The position numbers and the translations under genes were made by a program. Positions 17,123 through 26,877 of a DNA stretch of 64,000 nucleotides are shown in pieces (positions within the stretch are counted from its first letter, which is position 1; each line of letters starts with the position of its first letter). The stretch comes from Pseudomonas corrugata. Lineage in GTDB: Bacteria; Pseudomonadota; Gammaproteobacteria; Pseudomonadales; Pseudomonadaceae. The stretch lies in assembly GCF_001269905.1 (NCBI RefSeq), contig NZ_LHVK01000008.1, forward strand, positions 1 to 64,000, in the 5' to 3' direction. Below the pieces are notes generated by a model. It saw only the letters and a list, made by a program, of their open reading frames with translations, was not told where the DNA came from and searched no databases.

Positions 17123-19687
17123 TCAGTTGAAGACGATTTCGTCGTTTTCCACCGTTCCGGTTACGGTTTCACCTGGCATGAAGCGACCCGACAGGATCAG
17201 CTGCGCCAACGGGTTTTCGATCCAGCGCTGGATGGCGCGCTTCAACGGCCGTGCCCCATAGACCGGGTCGTAACCCACGGCAATCAACTTATCCAGGGCC
17301 TCGTCGCTCAGTTGCAACTTCAGCTCGCGCTCGGTGAGGCGGCTGCGCAGGCGACCCAGCTGGATCTCGGTGATACCGGCAATCTGATCGCGAGCCAGTG
17401 GCTCGAAGATCACCACCTCGTCGACCCGGTTGATGAACTCCGGCCGGAAGTGCGTAGAAATCGCGTCCATCACCGCAGCCCGTTGCCCCTCGCGATCCCC
17501 CACCAGTTCCTGGATCTGCGCCGACCCCAGGTTGGAAGTCATCACGATCACGGTGTTGCGGAAGTCTACCGTGCGCCCGTGGCTATCGGTCAGACGGCCG
17601 TCTTCCAACACCTGCAGCAGAATGTTGAACACATCCGGATGGGCCTTCTCGACCTCATCGAGCAGGATCACCGAGTACGGCTTGCGTCGTACGGCCTCGG
17701 TCAGATAACCGCCCTCTTCATAGCCGACATAACCAGGCGGGGCACCGATCAGCCGGGCCACGGAATGTTTCTCCATGAACTCGGACATGTCGATGCGTAC
17801 CATCGCCTCCTCGGTGTCGAAGAGAAACTCGGCCAGCGCCTTGCACAGCTCGGTTTTACCGACACCGGTCGGGCCGAGGAACATGAACGAACCACTCGGC
17901 CGGTTCGGGTCCGACAACCCGGCACGGGAGCGACGCACGGCATTGGCGACCGCCACGACCGCTTCGTCCTGGCCAATCACGCGCTGGTGCAGCAGGCTTT
18001 CCATCTTAAGCAACTTGTCGCGCTCGCCTTCGAGCATCTTCGACACCGGAATACCGGTCCACTTGGAGACCACTTCGGCGATTTCTTCCTCAGTGACCTT
18101 GCTGCGCAGCAACTGGTTATCACTCTTGCCGTGCTGGTCGACCATCTGCAGGCTGCGCTCCAGGTCCGGGATCACCCCGTACTGCAGCTCGGCCATGCGG
18201 TTGAGGTCACCCTTGCGGCGGGCCGCTTCCAGCTCCTGGCGGGACTGTTCGATCTTTTGCTGGATCTGCGCCGAACCCTGGACTTCGGCTTTCTCCGAAT
18301 TCCAGATTTCCTCGAGATCGGAATACTCACGTTCGTGACGAACGATTTCTTCCTGCAATTTCTCCAGGCGTTTCTTCGCCGCTTCGTCGCTTTCTTTCTT
18401 CAGGGCCTGGGATTCGACCTTGAGCTGGATCAGGCGCCGCTCCAGACGATCCAGCACTTCCGGCTTGGAGTCGATTTCCATGCGGATGCGGCTGGCGGCC
18501 TCATCGATCAGGTCGATGGCCTTGTCCGGCAACTGGCGGTCGGTGATATAGCGGTGGCTGAGCTTGGCCGCCGCGATGATCGCACCATCGGTGATCGCCA
18601 CTTTGTGGTGGACTTCATAGCGTTCCTTAAGGCCGCGCAGGATGGCGATGGTGTCCTCTTCGCTCGGCTCATCCACCAGTACTTTCTGGAAGCGCCGTTC
18701 GAGGGCCGCGTCCTTCTCTATGTACTGGCGGTACTCGTTGAGCGTGGTCGCGCCGACGCAATGCAACTCGCCGCGGGCCAGCGCGGGCTTGAGCATGTTG
18801 CCGGCGTCCATCGAGCCTTCGCCCTTGCCGGCGCCGACCATGGTGTGCAATTCGTCGATGAACAGAATGATCTGCCCTTCCTGCTTTGACAGCTCATTGA
18901 GCAGGGCCTTGAGCCGCTCTTCGAATTCGCCCCGATACTTGGCACCGGCAATCAGCGCCCCCATGTCCAGGGACAGCAACCGCTTGCCCTTTAGGCCGTC
19001 CGGTACTTCACCATTGATAATCCGCTGGGCCAGGCCCTCGGCAATGGCGGTCTTGCCCACCCCTGGCTCACCGATCAACACCGGATTGTTCTTGGTGCGG
19101 CGTTGCAACACCTGGATCGTGCGACGGATCTCGTCATCGCGGCCGATCACCGGATCGAGCTTGCCTTCCTCGGCACGCTTGGTCAGGTCAACGGTGTATT
19201 TATCCAGCGACTGACGGGACTCTTCGTGGTTGGCGTCATTGACGGCTTCACCACCACGCAGGTTATTGATGGCATTCTCCAGGGCTTTCTTGCTCACGCC
19301 CTGGCCGAGCAGCAACTTGCCCAGCTTGCTGCTCTCGTCCATGGCGGCGAGCAGCACCAGTTCGCTGGAAATGAACTGGTCACCCTTCTGCTGGGCCAGT
19401 CGATCGGCCTGGTTGAGCAGCCGCGCCAGATCCTGGGACATGTTCACGTCACCAGTCGGGTTCTGGATCTTGGGCAACTGGTCGAGTTCCTTCGCCAACT
19501 CTTTTCGCAGGCTGTTGACGTCGAAGCCCACCTGCATCAGCAAAGGCTTGATGGAGCCGCCCTGCTGTTCGAGCATGGCCTGCATCAAATGCGCCGGTTC
19601 GATCCCGGGATGGTCCAGGCCGACGGCCAGGGACTGGGCATCGGACAGCGCCAATTGCAACTTGCTGGTTAAACGGTCAATACGCAT
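17123..19687 (-). CDS. clpB: ATP-dependent disaggregase ClpB
   Basis: The 854-residue Hsp100 chaperone works with DnaK to extract proteins from aggregates. The N-domain (about 1-150) has two Clp-N repeats. The first AAA domain has Walker A GEPGVGKT near residue 206, then the coiled-coil M domain (about 400-530), a distinctive mark of ClpB, and the second AAA domain with GPTGVGKT near 605. The sensor and C-terminal '[19 protein letters not shown]' segments are present. The start at 19687 has an excellent ribosome site (AAGGAAGGTGACC). A heat-shock-like promoter lies about 75-100 bases upstream. It is a single gene with its own terminator. Confidence 0.98.
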   Translation of the reverse strand: MRIDRLTSKLQLALSDAQSLAVGLDHPGIEPAHLMQAMLEQQGGSIKPLLMQVGFDVNSLRKELAKELDQLPKIQNPTGDVNMSQDLARLLNQADRLAQQKGDQFISSELVLLAAMDESSKLGKLLLGQGVSKKALENAINNLRGGEAVNDANHEESRQSLDKYTVDLTKRAEEGKLDPVIGRDDEIRRTIQVLQRRTKNNPVLIGEPGVGKTAIAEGLAQRIINGEVPDGLKGKRLLSLDMGALIAGAKYRGEFEERLKALLNELSKQEGQIILFIDELHTMVGAGKGEGSMDAGNMLKPALARGELHCVGATTLNEYRQYIEKDAALERRFQKVLVDEPSEEDTIAILRGLKERYEVHHKVAITDGAIIAAAKLSHRYITDRQLPDKAIDLIDEAASRIRMEIDSKPEVLDRLERRLIQLKVESQALKKESDEAAKKRLEKLQEEIVRHEREYSDLEEIWNSEKAEVQGSAQIQQKIEQSRQELEAARRKGDLNRMAELQYGVIPDLERSLQMVDQHGKSDNQLLRSKVTEEEIAEVVSKWTGIPVSKMLEGERDKLLKMESLLHQRVIGQDEAVVAVANAVRRSRAGLSDPNRPSGSFMFLGPTGVGKTELCKALAEFLFDTEEAMVRIDMSEFMEKHSVARLIGAPPGYVGYEEGGYLTEAVRRKPYSVILLDEVEKAHPDVFNILLQVLEDGRLTDSHGRTVDFRNTVIVMTSNLGSAQIQELVGDREGQRAAVMDAISTHFRPEFINRVDEVVIFEPLARDQIAGITEIQLGRLRSRLTERELKLQLSDEALDKLIAVGYDPVYGARPLKRAIQRWIENPLAQLILSGRFMPGETVTGTVENDEIVFN

Positions 19688-19758
19688 AAGGTCACCTTCC
19701 TTTTGAGCAGGCCGGACCGAAAAACATCCTGAATGAAGAAACCTGCCAGATACCGTTA

Positions 19759-19787
19759 TAGATGTGGACGATTCTGGAAGATTCAAG
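19759..19787 (-). promoter_or_regulatory. Sigma-32-like heat-shock promoter of clpB
   Basis: On the minus strand CTTGAAT (19781-19787) is followed after 14 bases by CACATCTA (19759-19766), resembling the sigma-32 consensus CTTGAAA-N13/14-CCCCATNTA. It points into clpB, a heat-shock gene in other bacteria. Confidence 0.6.
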
Positions 19788-19817
19788 CAGTGCGCTATTG
19801 ATGCAGATCAGAGAAGT

Positions 19818-20543
19818 CTAGCGTTCAATCCAGACCAGGGAGGCGAAGCGACCGGTACGCGGGCTGCGACGGTAGGAAAAGAAGCGGGGATCAGTCACGG
19901 TGCACAACCCGCCCCCGTAGACCGCCGAGACACCCCGCGTTGCCAGGCGCAGGCGCGCCAGCGCATAGATGTCGGCCAGGAACTTCCCGGCGTTGCGGCT
20001 CGGCACAAAGGCTTGTGCCGACTGGGGCAGTTGCGCGATGAATGCTTCACGCACTTCCGGCCCGACTTCAAATGCTTGCGGGCCGATGGCCGGGCCGAGC
20101 CAGGCAAGGACGTCAACGGCGGGCACCTGGAGACTGTCGAGGGTCGCTTCCAGCACACCGTTCGCCAGCCCACGCCAGCCGGCATGGGCAGCCGCGACGT
20201 GAGTGCCGGCACGGTTACAGAACAGCACAGGCAGGCAGTCCGCCGTCATCGCCGTGCAGGCGATACCCGGCGTGGCGGTCCAGCTGGCATCGGCGGTCGC
20301 GACCAGGGTCGGGTCGGCCTCGACCACAGCGATCCCGTGGACCTGCTGCAGCCAGGCGGGACGAATGGCGAATTGATCGGTGAGACGACGACGGTTCTCG
20401 GTGACGGCCGCAGGGTCATCATCGACATGATCGCCCAGGTTGAGGCTGTCGAACGGCGCCACGCTGACGCCGCCCGCCCGGGTGGTGATACAGGCCTTGA
20501 CCCGAGCCGGCGCGGGCCAGTCGGGTATCAGCCAGTCATTCAT
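19818..20543 (-). CDS. pgeF: Peptidoglycan editing factor / purine nucleoside phosphorylase (YfiH)
   Basis: The 241-residue protein belongs to the YfiH/DUF152 'laccase-domain' family. Metal ligands are visible: His in 'QQVHG' near residue 69, Cys in 'TADCLPVLF' near 104-107, and His in 'AAAHAGWRGL' near 121. In E. coli PgeF prevents misincorporation of L-Ser into peptidoglycan precursors, and relatives act on purine nucleosides. The ATG overlaps the rluD stop by four bases (ATGA), so it is coupled to rluD, the usual gene order. Confidence 0.92.
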   Translation of the reverse strand: MNDWLIPDWPAPARVKACITTRAGGVSVAPFDSLNLGDHVDDDPAAVTENRRRLTDQFAIRPAWLQQVHGIAVVEADPTLVATADASWTATPGIACTAMTADCLPVLFCNRAGTHVAAAHAGWRGLANGVLEATLDSLQVPAVDVLAWLGPAIGPQAFEVGPEVREAFIAQLPQSAQAFVPSRNAGKFLADIYALARLRLATRGVSAVYGGGLCTVTDPRFFSYRRSPRTGRFASLVWIER

Positions 20544-21502
20544 CCGACGAATGCCTCGCGGTCTTGCTTGAGCAACGTCAGCAGCCAGACGAAGTCATCC
20601 GGCAACGGCGATTCCCAACTCATCCGCTTACCGGTGGTCGGATGATCCAGTTCCAGGAAACGCGCATGCAGCGCCTGACGCGGGAAATGCTTCAGGGACT
20701 CGACCATGGTCACGCTGGCGGCCGGCGGAATACGGAAGCGGCCGCCATAGGCAGGGTCGCCCACCAGCGGGAAGTTGATGTGGGCCATGTGCACGCGGAT
20801 CTGGTGAGTACGACCGGTTTCCAGCTTGACCCGCACATGGGTGTGGGAGCGGAAGCGTTCGAGCACGCGGTAATGGCTCACTGCCGGCTTGCCACCTTCC
20901 ATCACCGCCATGCGCTGGCGCTGCTGGCCGTGACGGCCGATGGGTGCATTGATCTTGCCGCCAGCGGTCACTACGCCGATCACGATGCATTCATAGATGC
21001 GGCTGACACTGCGGCTTTGCAGTTGTGCGACCAGTTGGGTCTGCGCCTGGATGGTCTTGGCCACCACCATCAGACCGGTGGTGTCCTTGTCGAGACGGTG
21101 CACGATGCCGGCCCGGGGCACATTGATGATATCCGGCACGTGGTGCAGCAAGGCATTGAGCAGGGTGCCGTCGGCGTGACCGGCGGCCGGATGCACCACC
21201 AGGCCCGCAGGCTTGTTGATCACCAGGATATCGTCGTCTTCATAGACGATATCCAGGGCAATGTCCTGGGCAACCCATTCACCCTGGGCTTCCTGCTCGG
21301 CGGTCAGTTCGAGGATGGCGCCACCATGGACGATGTCGCGCGGACGGATGACCGCCCCATCTACCGTCAGGCGGCCGTCCTTGATCCAGGCGGAAAGGCG
21401 CGAGCGCGAATGCTCGGTGAAGAGTTGGGCGGCGACTTGATCGAGGCGTTGGCCGCCCAATTCGGACGGCACCTCTGCGCGAAGTTCTATTTTATCGGAC
21501 AT
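20540..21502 (-). CDS. rluD: 23S rRNA pseudouridine synthase RluD
   Basis: The 320-residue enzyme modifies the conserved helix 69 uridines (1911, 1915, 1917 in E. coli). An S4-like domain (about 20-75, 'RLDQVAAQLFTEHSRSRL') precedes the catalytic fold. The RluA-family motif with the catalytic Asp is GIVHRLDKDTTGLMVVAKT near residues 135-153. The start at 21502 follows from the family N-terminus; the open frame continues upstream through the divergent bamD region. It is divergent from bamD with 150 bases between start codons, and is followed by pgeF with a 4-base overlap. Confidence 0.95.
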   Translation of the reverse strand: MSDKIELRAEVPSELGGQRLDQVAAQLFTEHSRSRLSAWIKDGRLTVDGAVIRPRDIVHGGAILELTAEQEAQGEWVAQDIALDIVYEDDDILVINKPAGLVVHPAAGHADGTLLNALLHHVPDIINVPRAGIVHRLDKDTTGLMVVAKTIQAQTQLVAQLQSRSVSRIYECIVIGVVTAGGKINAPIGRHGQQRQRMAVMEGGKPAVSHYRVLERFRSHTHVRVKLETGRTHQIRVHMAHINFPLVGDPAYGGRFRIPPAASVTMVESLKHFPRQALHARFLELDHPTTGKRMSWESPLPDDFVWLLTLLKQDREAFVG

Positions 21503-21652
21503 GCTCGGACTGGGCGTCGGCACAGCCTTTGGTTTCGGCTGCGCGCTTGTGGTTAAATACGGCGTCTTTTGCCCCGAGGCTTTCAACGGGGCGCTCATCA
21601 TAACAGGACGGCCCCGCCCAAGACAGCGGCCGTCATAGGGACGCAAGCCGCC

Positions 21653-22669
21653 ATGCAAGTGAAACACCTGCTGCTGATCGCCATCCTCGCATTGACTGCT
21701 GCTTGCTCGTCGAAGGAAGTCGTAGACGAAAACCTGAGCGAAGTCGAACTGTACCAACAGGCGCAGAAGGACTTGGACAACAACAGCTACACCAGCGCCA
21801 CCGCCAAACTCAAGGCCCTGGAGTCGCGGTACCCGTTCGGTCGCTATGCCGACCAGGCCCAGCTGGAGCTGATCTACGCCAACTACAAGAACGCCGAGCC
21901 GGAGGCTGCGAAATCTGCCGCCGAACGCTTCATTCGTCTGCATCCGCAGCATCCGAACGTCGATTACGCCTATTACCTCAAGGGCCTGACGTCTTTCGAC
22001 CAGGATGTCGGCCTCCTCGCGCGCTTCCTGCCACTGGACATGACCAAGCGTGACCCGGGCGCCGCGCGCGACTCGTACAACGAGTTCGCCCAGCTGACCA
22101 GCCGCTTCCCCAACAGCCGCTACTCGCCGGATGCCAAGCAGCGCATGATCTACCTGCGCAACCTGCTGGCCTCCTACGAGATCCACGTAGCCAACTACTA
22201 CCTCACCCGTCAGGCCTATGTAGCCGCCGCCAACCGTGGTCGCTACGTGGTGGAGAACTTCCAGGAAACCCCTTCGGTGGGCGACGGCCTGGCAGTCATG
22301 ACCGAGGCATACCAACGTCTGCACCTGGACGAACTGGCGGCCAGCAGCCTTGAAACCCTCAAGCTGAACTACCCGGACCACCCTTCCCTGGTCGATGGCC
22401 AGTTCACCCCAAGCGTTGCAGAAGCCGACAACCGTTCATGGCTGAGCAAGGCGACCCTGGGCCTGATCGAATCCCGTCCACCCCTGCCGCCGGGCGAAAC
22501 CCGCGCCAACCAGGACGTACAGCGTCAGTTCCAGGATGCCAAGGAAGCCATTCCGAACGAGCTCAAGCCAAAGGATGAGAATGGCGACGTGATCGAAGAA
22601 CCGGAGTCTGAGAACAGCTCCAGCGACCGCTCCTGGTTCAGCTACATGACCTTCGGCCTGTTCGACTGA
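21653..22669 (+). CDS. bamD: Outer-membrane assembly lipoprotein BamD
   Basis: The 338-residue lipoprotein is the essential BamD (ComL) subunit of the beta-barrel assembly machine. The signal peptide ends in a lipobox LTAAC near residue 18. TPR-type repeats follow: '[20 protein letters not shown]', '[19 protein letters not shown]' and '[19 protein letters not shown]'. The C-terminal tail (about 270-338) is longer than in E. coli BamD (245 residues), as in other pseudomonads. The start at 21653 gives a proper signal peptide. A strong terminator follows at 22689. Confidence 0.95.
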   Translation: MQVKHLLLIAILALTAACSSKEVVDENLSEVELYQQAQKDLDNNSYTSATAKLKALESRYPFGRYADQAQLELIYANYKNAEPEAAKSAAERFIRLHPQHPNVDYAYYLKGLTSFDQDVGLLARFLPLDMTKRDPGAARDSYNEFAQLTSRFPNSRYSPDAKQRMIYLRNLLASYEIHVANYYLTRQAYVAAANRGRYVVENFQETPSVGDGLAVMTEAYQRLHLDELAASSLETLKLNYPDHPSLVDGQFTPSVAEADNRSWLSKATLGLIESRPPLPPGETRANQDVQRQFQDAKEAIPNELKPKDENGDVIEEPESENSSSDRSWFSYMTFGLFD

Positions 22670-22688
22670 ACACAAGGCAACTGCAAAA

Positions 22689-22715
22689 AGGGAGACCCGA
22701 CGGTCTCCCTTTTTT
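22689..22715 (+). terminator. Rho-independent terminator of bamD
   Basis: AAGGGAGACC-CGAC-GGTCTCCCTT is followed by TTTT, 20 bases after the bamD stop. Confidence 0.9.
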
Positions 22716-22794
22716 GTACCTGGATCCTATTCATCTGTGCGCAACTCCAGTCCTTGGCTAAACTGCCTCATCTCTCGCCAGAAAGCCGCCTATC

Positions 22795-23028
22795 ATGCTT
22801 CGTCTAATAATCTTGTTCGCCGTAGTTGCCTCCGCCATATGGATATTTCGCAACGTGAAGCCCAAGGCGTCCGCGGCGCAATCATCCCGGGAACAGGACG
22901 CGCCACCCATGGTTCGCTGCGCCCATTGTGGCGTGCACCTGCCGCGTGACCGGGCGCTTCCCCTCCAACAACAGTGGTACTGCAGCCAGGCTCACCTCGA
23001 GCAAGGCCCGGGCCCACGTGACCACTGA
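22795..23028 (+). CDS. PP0621-family small membrane-anchored protein
   Basis: The 77-residue protein begins with a membrane segment (MLRLIILFAVVASAIWIF), then a short linker and a cysteine/histidine motif RCAHCGVHLPRDRAL...YCSQAHL that looks like a small zinc ribbon. It matches the PP0621 family of pseudomonads by recollection; the function is unknown. It overlaps the GTG start of pilS by 11 bases, so it may be cotranscribed with pilS-pilR and may affect their translation. Confidence 0.75.
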   Translation: MLRLIILFAVVASAIWIFRNVKPKASAAQSSREQDAPPMVRCAHCGVHLPRDRALPLQQQWYCSQAHLEQGPGPRDH

Positions 23029-24607
23029 GGCTTCAAGCCCTCGCGTCAGACAGACGCAGCGCCTGCTGCGTCTCTATCACCTGTACCGCTTGAGCATCGG
23101 CATCACCCTGGTGCTGCTGATCTCCAGCAACATGGACAACCGCCTGCTGGAGTTCGCCAACGACGACCTGCTGCGCAGTGGCAGCTGGTTGTACCTGGTG
23201 CTGAACATCCTGCTGGTGGTGTTCCTTGAAAACACCCGAAGCCCTGCCCGGCTGTTTGGCCTGGCCCTGACCGATGTGTTGCTGCTGTCATGGCTGTTCT
23301 TCGCGGCAGGCGGTGCCCCCAGTGCCATTGGCAATCTGCTCATTGTTTCGGTGGCCATTGGCAATACGCTGCTGCGCGGCCGAATCGGCCTGTTGATCGC
23401 GGCCGTCGCCACGATCGGCATCGTCGGGTCGAGTTTCTTCCTTGGCCTGCACGACTCGAACCCTCCCGGCAGTTATTTGCAGGCCGGTACCCTGGGAGCG
23501 CTGTGCTTCGCCGCTGCGCTGCTGGTACAAGGCCTGACCAGGCGACTGGAAGCCAGCGAAACCCTCGCCGAGCAGCGGGCCAGCGAAGTGACCAGCCTTG
23601 AAACCCTCAACGCCTTGATCCTGCAACGCATGCGCACCGGCATTCTGGTGCTTGATCGCCAACACCGGGTGCAATTGGCCAACGAAAGCGCTTTGAACCT
23701 GTTGGGCAGGCACGACCTGGTCGGCCAGCCAATCGACAACGACTCCACCGCACTCGTCGACAGTCTGAACGTGTGGCTGAACAACCCCAGCCTGCGCCCA
23801 CCCAGCCTGTCCATCCCCGGCACGGGCCTGACCCTGCAACCGAGCTTCATCGCCCTGGGGCATAACGAACAGCATCAAATCCTGGTGTTCCTCGAAGATC
23901 TGGCCCAGGTCGCCCAACATGCCCAGCAGCTGAAACTCGCCTCGCTAGGGCGCCTCACCGCCGGCATCGCCCATGAAATCCGCAACCCCCTGGGGGCAAT
24001 CAGCCATGCGGCGCAATTACTGCGCGAGTCCGAGGAACTGAACGACGCCGACCGGCGTCTGACGCAGATTATTCAAGACCACTCCCAACGAATGAATCGC
24101 GTCATTGAAAACGTCCTGCAACTGTCCCGGCGCCAGCAAACCGCGCCTCAGCGCCTGGATCTGCGGACCTGGCTCGAGCAGTTTGTCCAACAAGCCCGCG
24201 AAAGCATGGCCGCGCACCAGCAATTGCATCTGAGCATCGCCCCGGGCGACTTCACCACGCTCATGGACCCCGATCAATTGACCCAGGTGCTCGACAACCT
24301 GCTGCGCAACGCCTGGCGCCACAGCGCCGAGGCCCATGAGCGGGCCGAGGCCTGGCTGGAACTGTTCGTCGATCCCTACAGCCATCTCCCCACGCTGGAC
24401 ATCATCGACAACGGCCCCGGCGTGACACCGGACCAGCAGGTGCATCTGTTCGAGCCGTTCTTCACCACCAGCAACCAGGGCACCGGCCTTGGTCTCTATC
24501 TGTCCCGTGAGCTGTGCGAAAGCAACCAGGCGCGCCTAGACTTCAAACCACGCCAAGGCGGCGGCTGCTTTCGCATTACTTTTGCTCACGGACGGAAACA
24601 GATTTGA
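23018..24607 (+). CDS. pilS: Two-component sensor kinase PilS
   Basis: The 529-residue kinase has six membrane segments in the first 190 residues, a PAS-type region (about 200-310), a HisKA dimerisation domain with LGRLTAGIAHEIRNPLGAIS (phosphorylated His near residue 318), and a HATPase domain with 'LDNLLRNAWRHS' (N box), 'IIDNGPGV' (G1) and 'GTGLGLYLS' (G2). In P. aeruginosa PilS monitors pilin in the membrane and controls PilR. The GTG at 23018 gives almost the same length as P. aeruginosa PilS (530). It overlaps both neighbours, upstream by 11 bases and pilR by four. Confidence 0.93.
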   Translation: MTTEASSPRVRQTQRLLRLYHLYRLSIGITLVLLISSNMDNRLLEFANDDLLRSGSWLYLVLNILLVVFLENTRSPARLFGLALTDVLLLSWLFFAAGGAPSAIGNLLIVSVAIGNTLLRGRIGLLIAAVATIGIVGSSFFLGLHDSNPPGSYLQAGTLGALCFAAALLVQGLTRRLEASETLAEQRASEVTSLETLNALILQRMRTGILVLDRQHRVQLANESALNLLGRHDLVGQPIDNDSTALVDSLNVWLNNPSLRPPSLSIPGTGLTLQPSFIALGHNEQHQILVFLEDLAQVAQHAQQLKLASLGRLTAGIAHEIRNPLGAISHAAQLLRESEELNDADRRLTQIIQDHSQRMNRVIENVLQLSRRQQTAPQRLDLRTWLEQFVQQARESMAAHQQLHLSIAPGDFTTLMDPDQLTQVLDNLLRNAWRHSAEAHERAEAWLELFVDPYSHLPTLDIIDNGPGVTPDQQVHLFEPFFTTSNQGTGLGLYLSRELCESNQARLDFKPRQGGGCFRITFAHGRKQI

Positions 24608-25947
24608 ATACGCGCTCACGGCAACGGATCCTGATCGTCGATGACGAACCGGACATCCGCGAACTCCTGGACATCACCCTGGGCAGGATGAAACTCGATA
24701 CCCGCAGCGCCAGGAACCTTGCCGAGGCCCGATCCCTGCTGGCGGACGAAGCCTTCGACCTGTGCCTGACCGACATGCGCCTGCCCGACGGTACCGGCCT
24801 GGAACTGGTGCAGCACATCCAACAGCGCTTCCCGCAACTGCCGGTGGCGATGATCACCGCCTATGGCAGCCTGGAAACCGCCATCGACGCCCTCAAGGCC
24901 GGGGCTTTTGACTTCCTGACCAAACCGGTCGACCTGGGTCGTCTGCGGGAACTGGTGACCAGCGCCCTGCGCCTGCCGCCGGCCACCGTCCCGACCACCA
25001 TCGATCGCTGCCTGTTGGGCGACTCCCCGCCGATGCGCGGCGTGCGCAAACAGATCGAAAAGCTGGCCCGCAGCCAGGCGCCGGTTTACATCAGCGGGGA
25101 GTCCGGCTGTGGCAAGGAACTGGTGGCACGGCTGATCCACGAACAAGGACCCCGCTCCAGTCAGGGCTTTGTGCCGGTCAACTGTGGAGCCATTCCGACA
25201 GAACTGATGGAAAGCGAGTTTTTCGGCCATCGAAAAGGCAGCTTCAGCGGTGCCATCGAGGACAAGCCCGGTCTGTTCCAGGCCGCCCACGGTGGCACCC
25301 TGTTCCTCGATGAAGTGGCTGACCTGCCCCTGGCGATGCAGGTCAAGCTGCTGCGAGCGATCCAGGAAAAGGCCGTGCGCGCCGTTGGCGGCCAGCAGGA
25401 GGAAGTGGTGGATGTCCGCATCCTCTGTGCCACCCATAAGGATCTGGACGGCGAAGTCGCCGCCGGACGCTTTCGCCAGGATCTGTACTATCGACTGAAC
25501 GTCATAGAACTCCGCGTACCGTCCCTGCGCGAGCGTCGCGAAGACATCGAACCGTTGGCCAACCACATGCTCCAGCGCCTGGCGACCAGCACCGGCAACC
25601 CCGCCGCCAGACTCCATCCCCAAGCCCTCGAGGCCCTTCGAAACTACCGCTTCCCCGGCAACGTGCGAGAGCTGGAGAACATGCTCGAACGGGCCTACAC
25701 CCTCTGCGAACACCAACAGATCGAAGCCGACGACCTGCGCCTGGCCGAAAGCAATGGCATCACCGACACCACCAACCCCGAGTTGATGCGGGTCGACAAC
25801 CTGGAAGACTATCTGGAGGACGTCGAACGCAAGGTCATCCTCCAGGCCCTGGAGGAAACCCGCTGGAACCGCACCGCCGCAGCGCAGCGATTGAAGCTGT
25901 CATTTCGGTCAATGCGGTATCGGTTGAAGAAATTGGGGTTGGATTGA
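24604..25947 (+). CDS. pilR: Sigma-54 response regulator PilR
   Basis: The 447-residue regulator has a receiver domain (about 1-120) with 'ILIVDDEPDIR' and phospho-acceptor Asp in 'LCLTDMRLPDGTG', an AAA domain with Walker A GESGCGKE and Walker B 'GGTLFLDEVADLP', and a Fis-type DNA-binding C-terminus (RWNRTAAAQRLKLSFRSMRY). The sigma-54 contact loop reads GSFSGA, with Ser where the family usually has Thr. The best start is the TTG at 24604, overlapping the pilS stop (TTGA), which gives a length close to the P. aeruginosa protein; no ATG is suitably placed. It should activate pilA through sigma-54. Confidence 0.93.
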   Translation: MNTRSRQRILIVDDEPDIRELLDITLGRMKLDTRSARNLAEARSLLADEAFDLCLTDMRLPDGTGLELVQHIQQRFPQLPVAMITAYGSLETAIDALKAGAFDFLTKPVDLGRLRELVTSALRLPPATVPTTIDRCLLGDSPPMRGVRKQIEKLARSQAPVYISGESGCGKELVARLIHEQGPRSSQGFVPVNCGAIPTELMESEFFGHRKGSFSGAIEDKPGLFQAAHGGTLFLDEVADLPLAMQVKLLRAIQEKAVRAVGGQQEEVVDVRILCATHKDLDGEVAAGRFRQDLYYRLNVIELRVPSLRERREDIEPLANHMLQRLATSTGNPAARLHPQALEALRNYRFPGNVRELENMLERAYTLCEHQQIEADDLRLAESNGITDTTNPELMRVDNLEDYLEDVERKVILQALEETRWNRTAAAQRLKLSFRSMRYRLKKLGLD

Positions 25948-25982
25948 GGGAGCCACCACCAATGGCTCGGCTCAGACCGGCC

Positions 25983-26115
25983 CTGTGGCGAGGGGATTCA
26001 TCCCCGCTGGGCTGCGTAGCGGCCCTAAGACAGTCGATACAATCTGCCTGATACACCGAGGTGCAAGGATTCAGGGCTGCTACGCAGCCCAGCGGGGATA
26101 AATCCCCTCGCCACA
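25983..26115. repeat. Inverted repeat pair, GGCGAGGGGAT family
   Basis: The left arm TGTGGCGAGGGGATTCATCC and the right arm GGATAAATCCCCTCGCCACA are near-perfect complements; the arms extend inward through GCTGGGCTGCGTAGC and its complement. About 45 bases separate them. The same structure recurs at 34141-34275, and short forms at 11867 and 48198. Confidence 0.8.
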
Positions 26116-26139
26116 ACCGCTAGTTCTATTGATCAGTTC

Positions 26140-26505
26140 CTAATCCGCCGTTACCGGCACCCGCTCATCCAACACCCGATTGGTCAGCAATTCGCTCAGC
26201 TCGATCAGTTGCTGAACACCCAGGGCCACATGCCGACGCGAACCATCAAGCTCGAAGGCCAGGTCGCTGAGCGTTGCGTTGGCTGATGCCAGGGTTTCGC
26301 TCAGGTTGGCGAGGAGGCATTCGGCGTCTATGCCTTCCATGACGGTGAATAACTGGCTTGAGGCTGGTTTCTTTTTGACTTCAGGTGGAGGGGCCAGGTA
26401 ATAGTCGAGGGCGCGCTTGGCGGCTTCATCGAGCTTTTCTGGGTTAAGGCTGGACCGGGGAGAAGTGTTATGGGTTTCTGAACGTGATTGAGACTTGTCA
26501 CTCAT
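26140..26505 (-). CDS. DUF6124-type small protein
   Basis: The 121-residue protein contains 'LNPEKLDEAAKRALDYYLAP' near residue 22 and a C-terminal helical part ('ECLLANLSETLASANATLSD' and 'QLIELSELLTNRVLDERVPV'). This resembles the DUF6124 (formerly DUF3077-like) family that occurs in many copies in P. fluorescens-group genomes; function unknown. The ATG at 26505 has CTGGAGT upstream. It is isolated between two repeat pairs, as usual for accessory genes of this family. Confidence 0.7.
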   Translation of the reverse strand: MSDKSQSRSETHNTSPRSSLNPEKLDEAAKRALDYYLAPPPEVKKKPASSQLFTVMEGIDAECLLANLSETLASANATLSDLAFELDGSRRHVALGVQQLIELSELLTNRVLDERVPVTAD

Positions 26506-26750
26506 TGCGGTACTCCAGCAAGAAAATGGATTACCAAGTTTTAGACAGGCCGCGACGCCCGGACGCTGAATTGGCAGCGACCGAAAGAGGTTAACGATAA
26601 GCCTTCCCACCCGGCAACCGCCAAAACTCGTCGGAAAAGTCAGCTTCAGCTTGAACGTTGTCCGACCATTCCCACAAATCTCGAACAGCTGTCAGCTCGC
26701 TCACAACAACTCTGCGGCAACCTGTTATTTCTCAGCCAACGCCAATCCCC

Positions 26751-26839
26751 GTGGGAGCGAGCCTGCTCGCGATGGCGGTGGGTCAGTTTGAAAAGTGCTG
26801 CATGAACCGACGCCATCGCGAGCAGGCTCGCTCCCACAG
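26751..26839. repeat. REP doublet
   Basis: GTGGGAGCGAGCCTGCTCGCG at the left and its exact complement at the right, about 41 bases apart. It lies in the gene-free stretch between the DUF6124 gene and thiO. Confidence 0.85.
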
Positions 26840-26877
26840 GGGGCACCGGAGCCAGCCTCAAGACCAGACCCGCTCGC

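Noticed and set aside
22928..23017. Longer PilS starting upstream of the GTG at 23018
   Set aside because: It would overlap the small upstream gene by about 100 bases, and the extra sequence is Cys/Arg-rich and unlike the PilS N-terminus.
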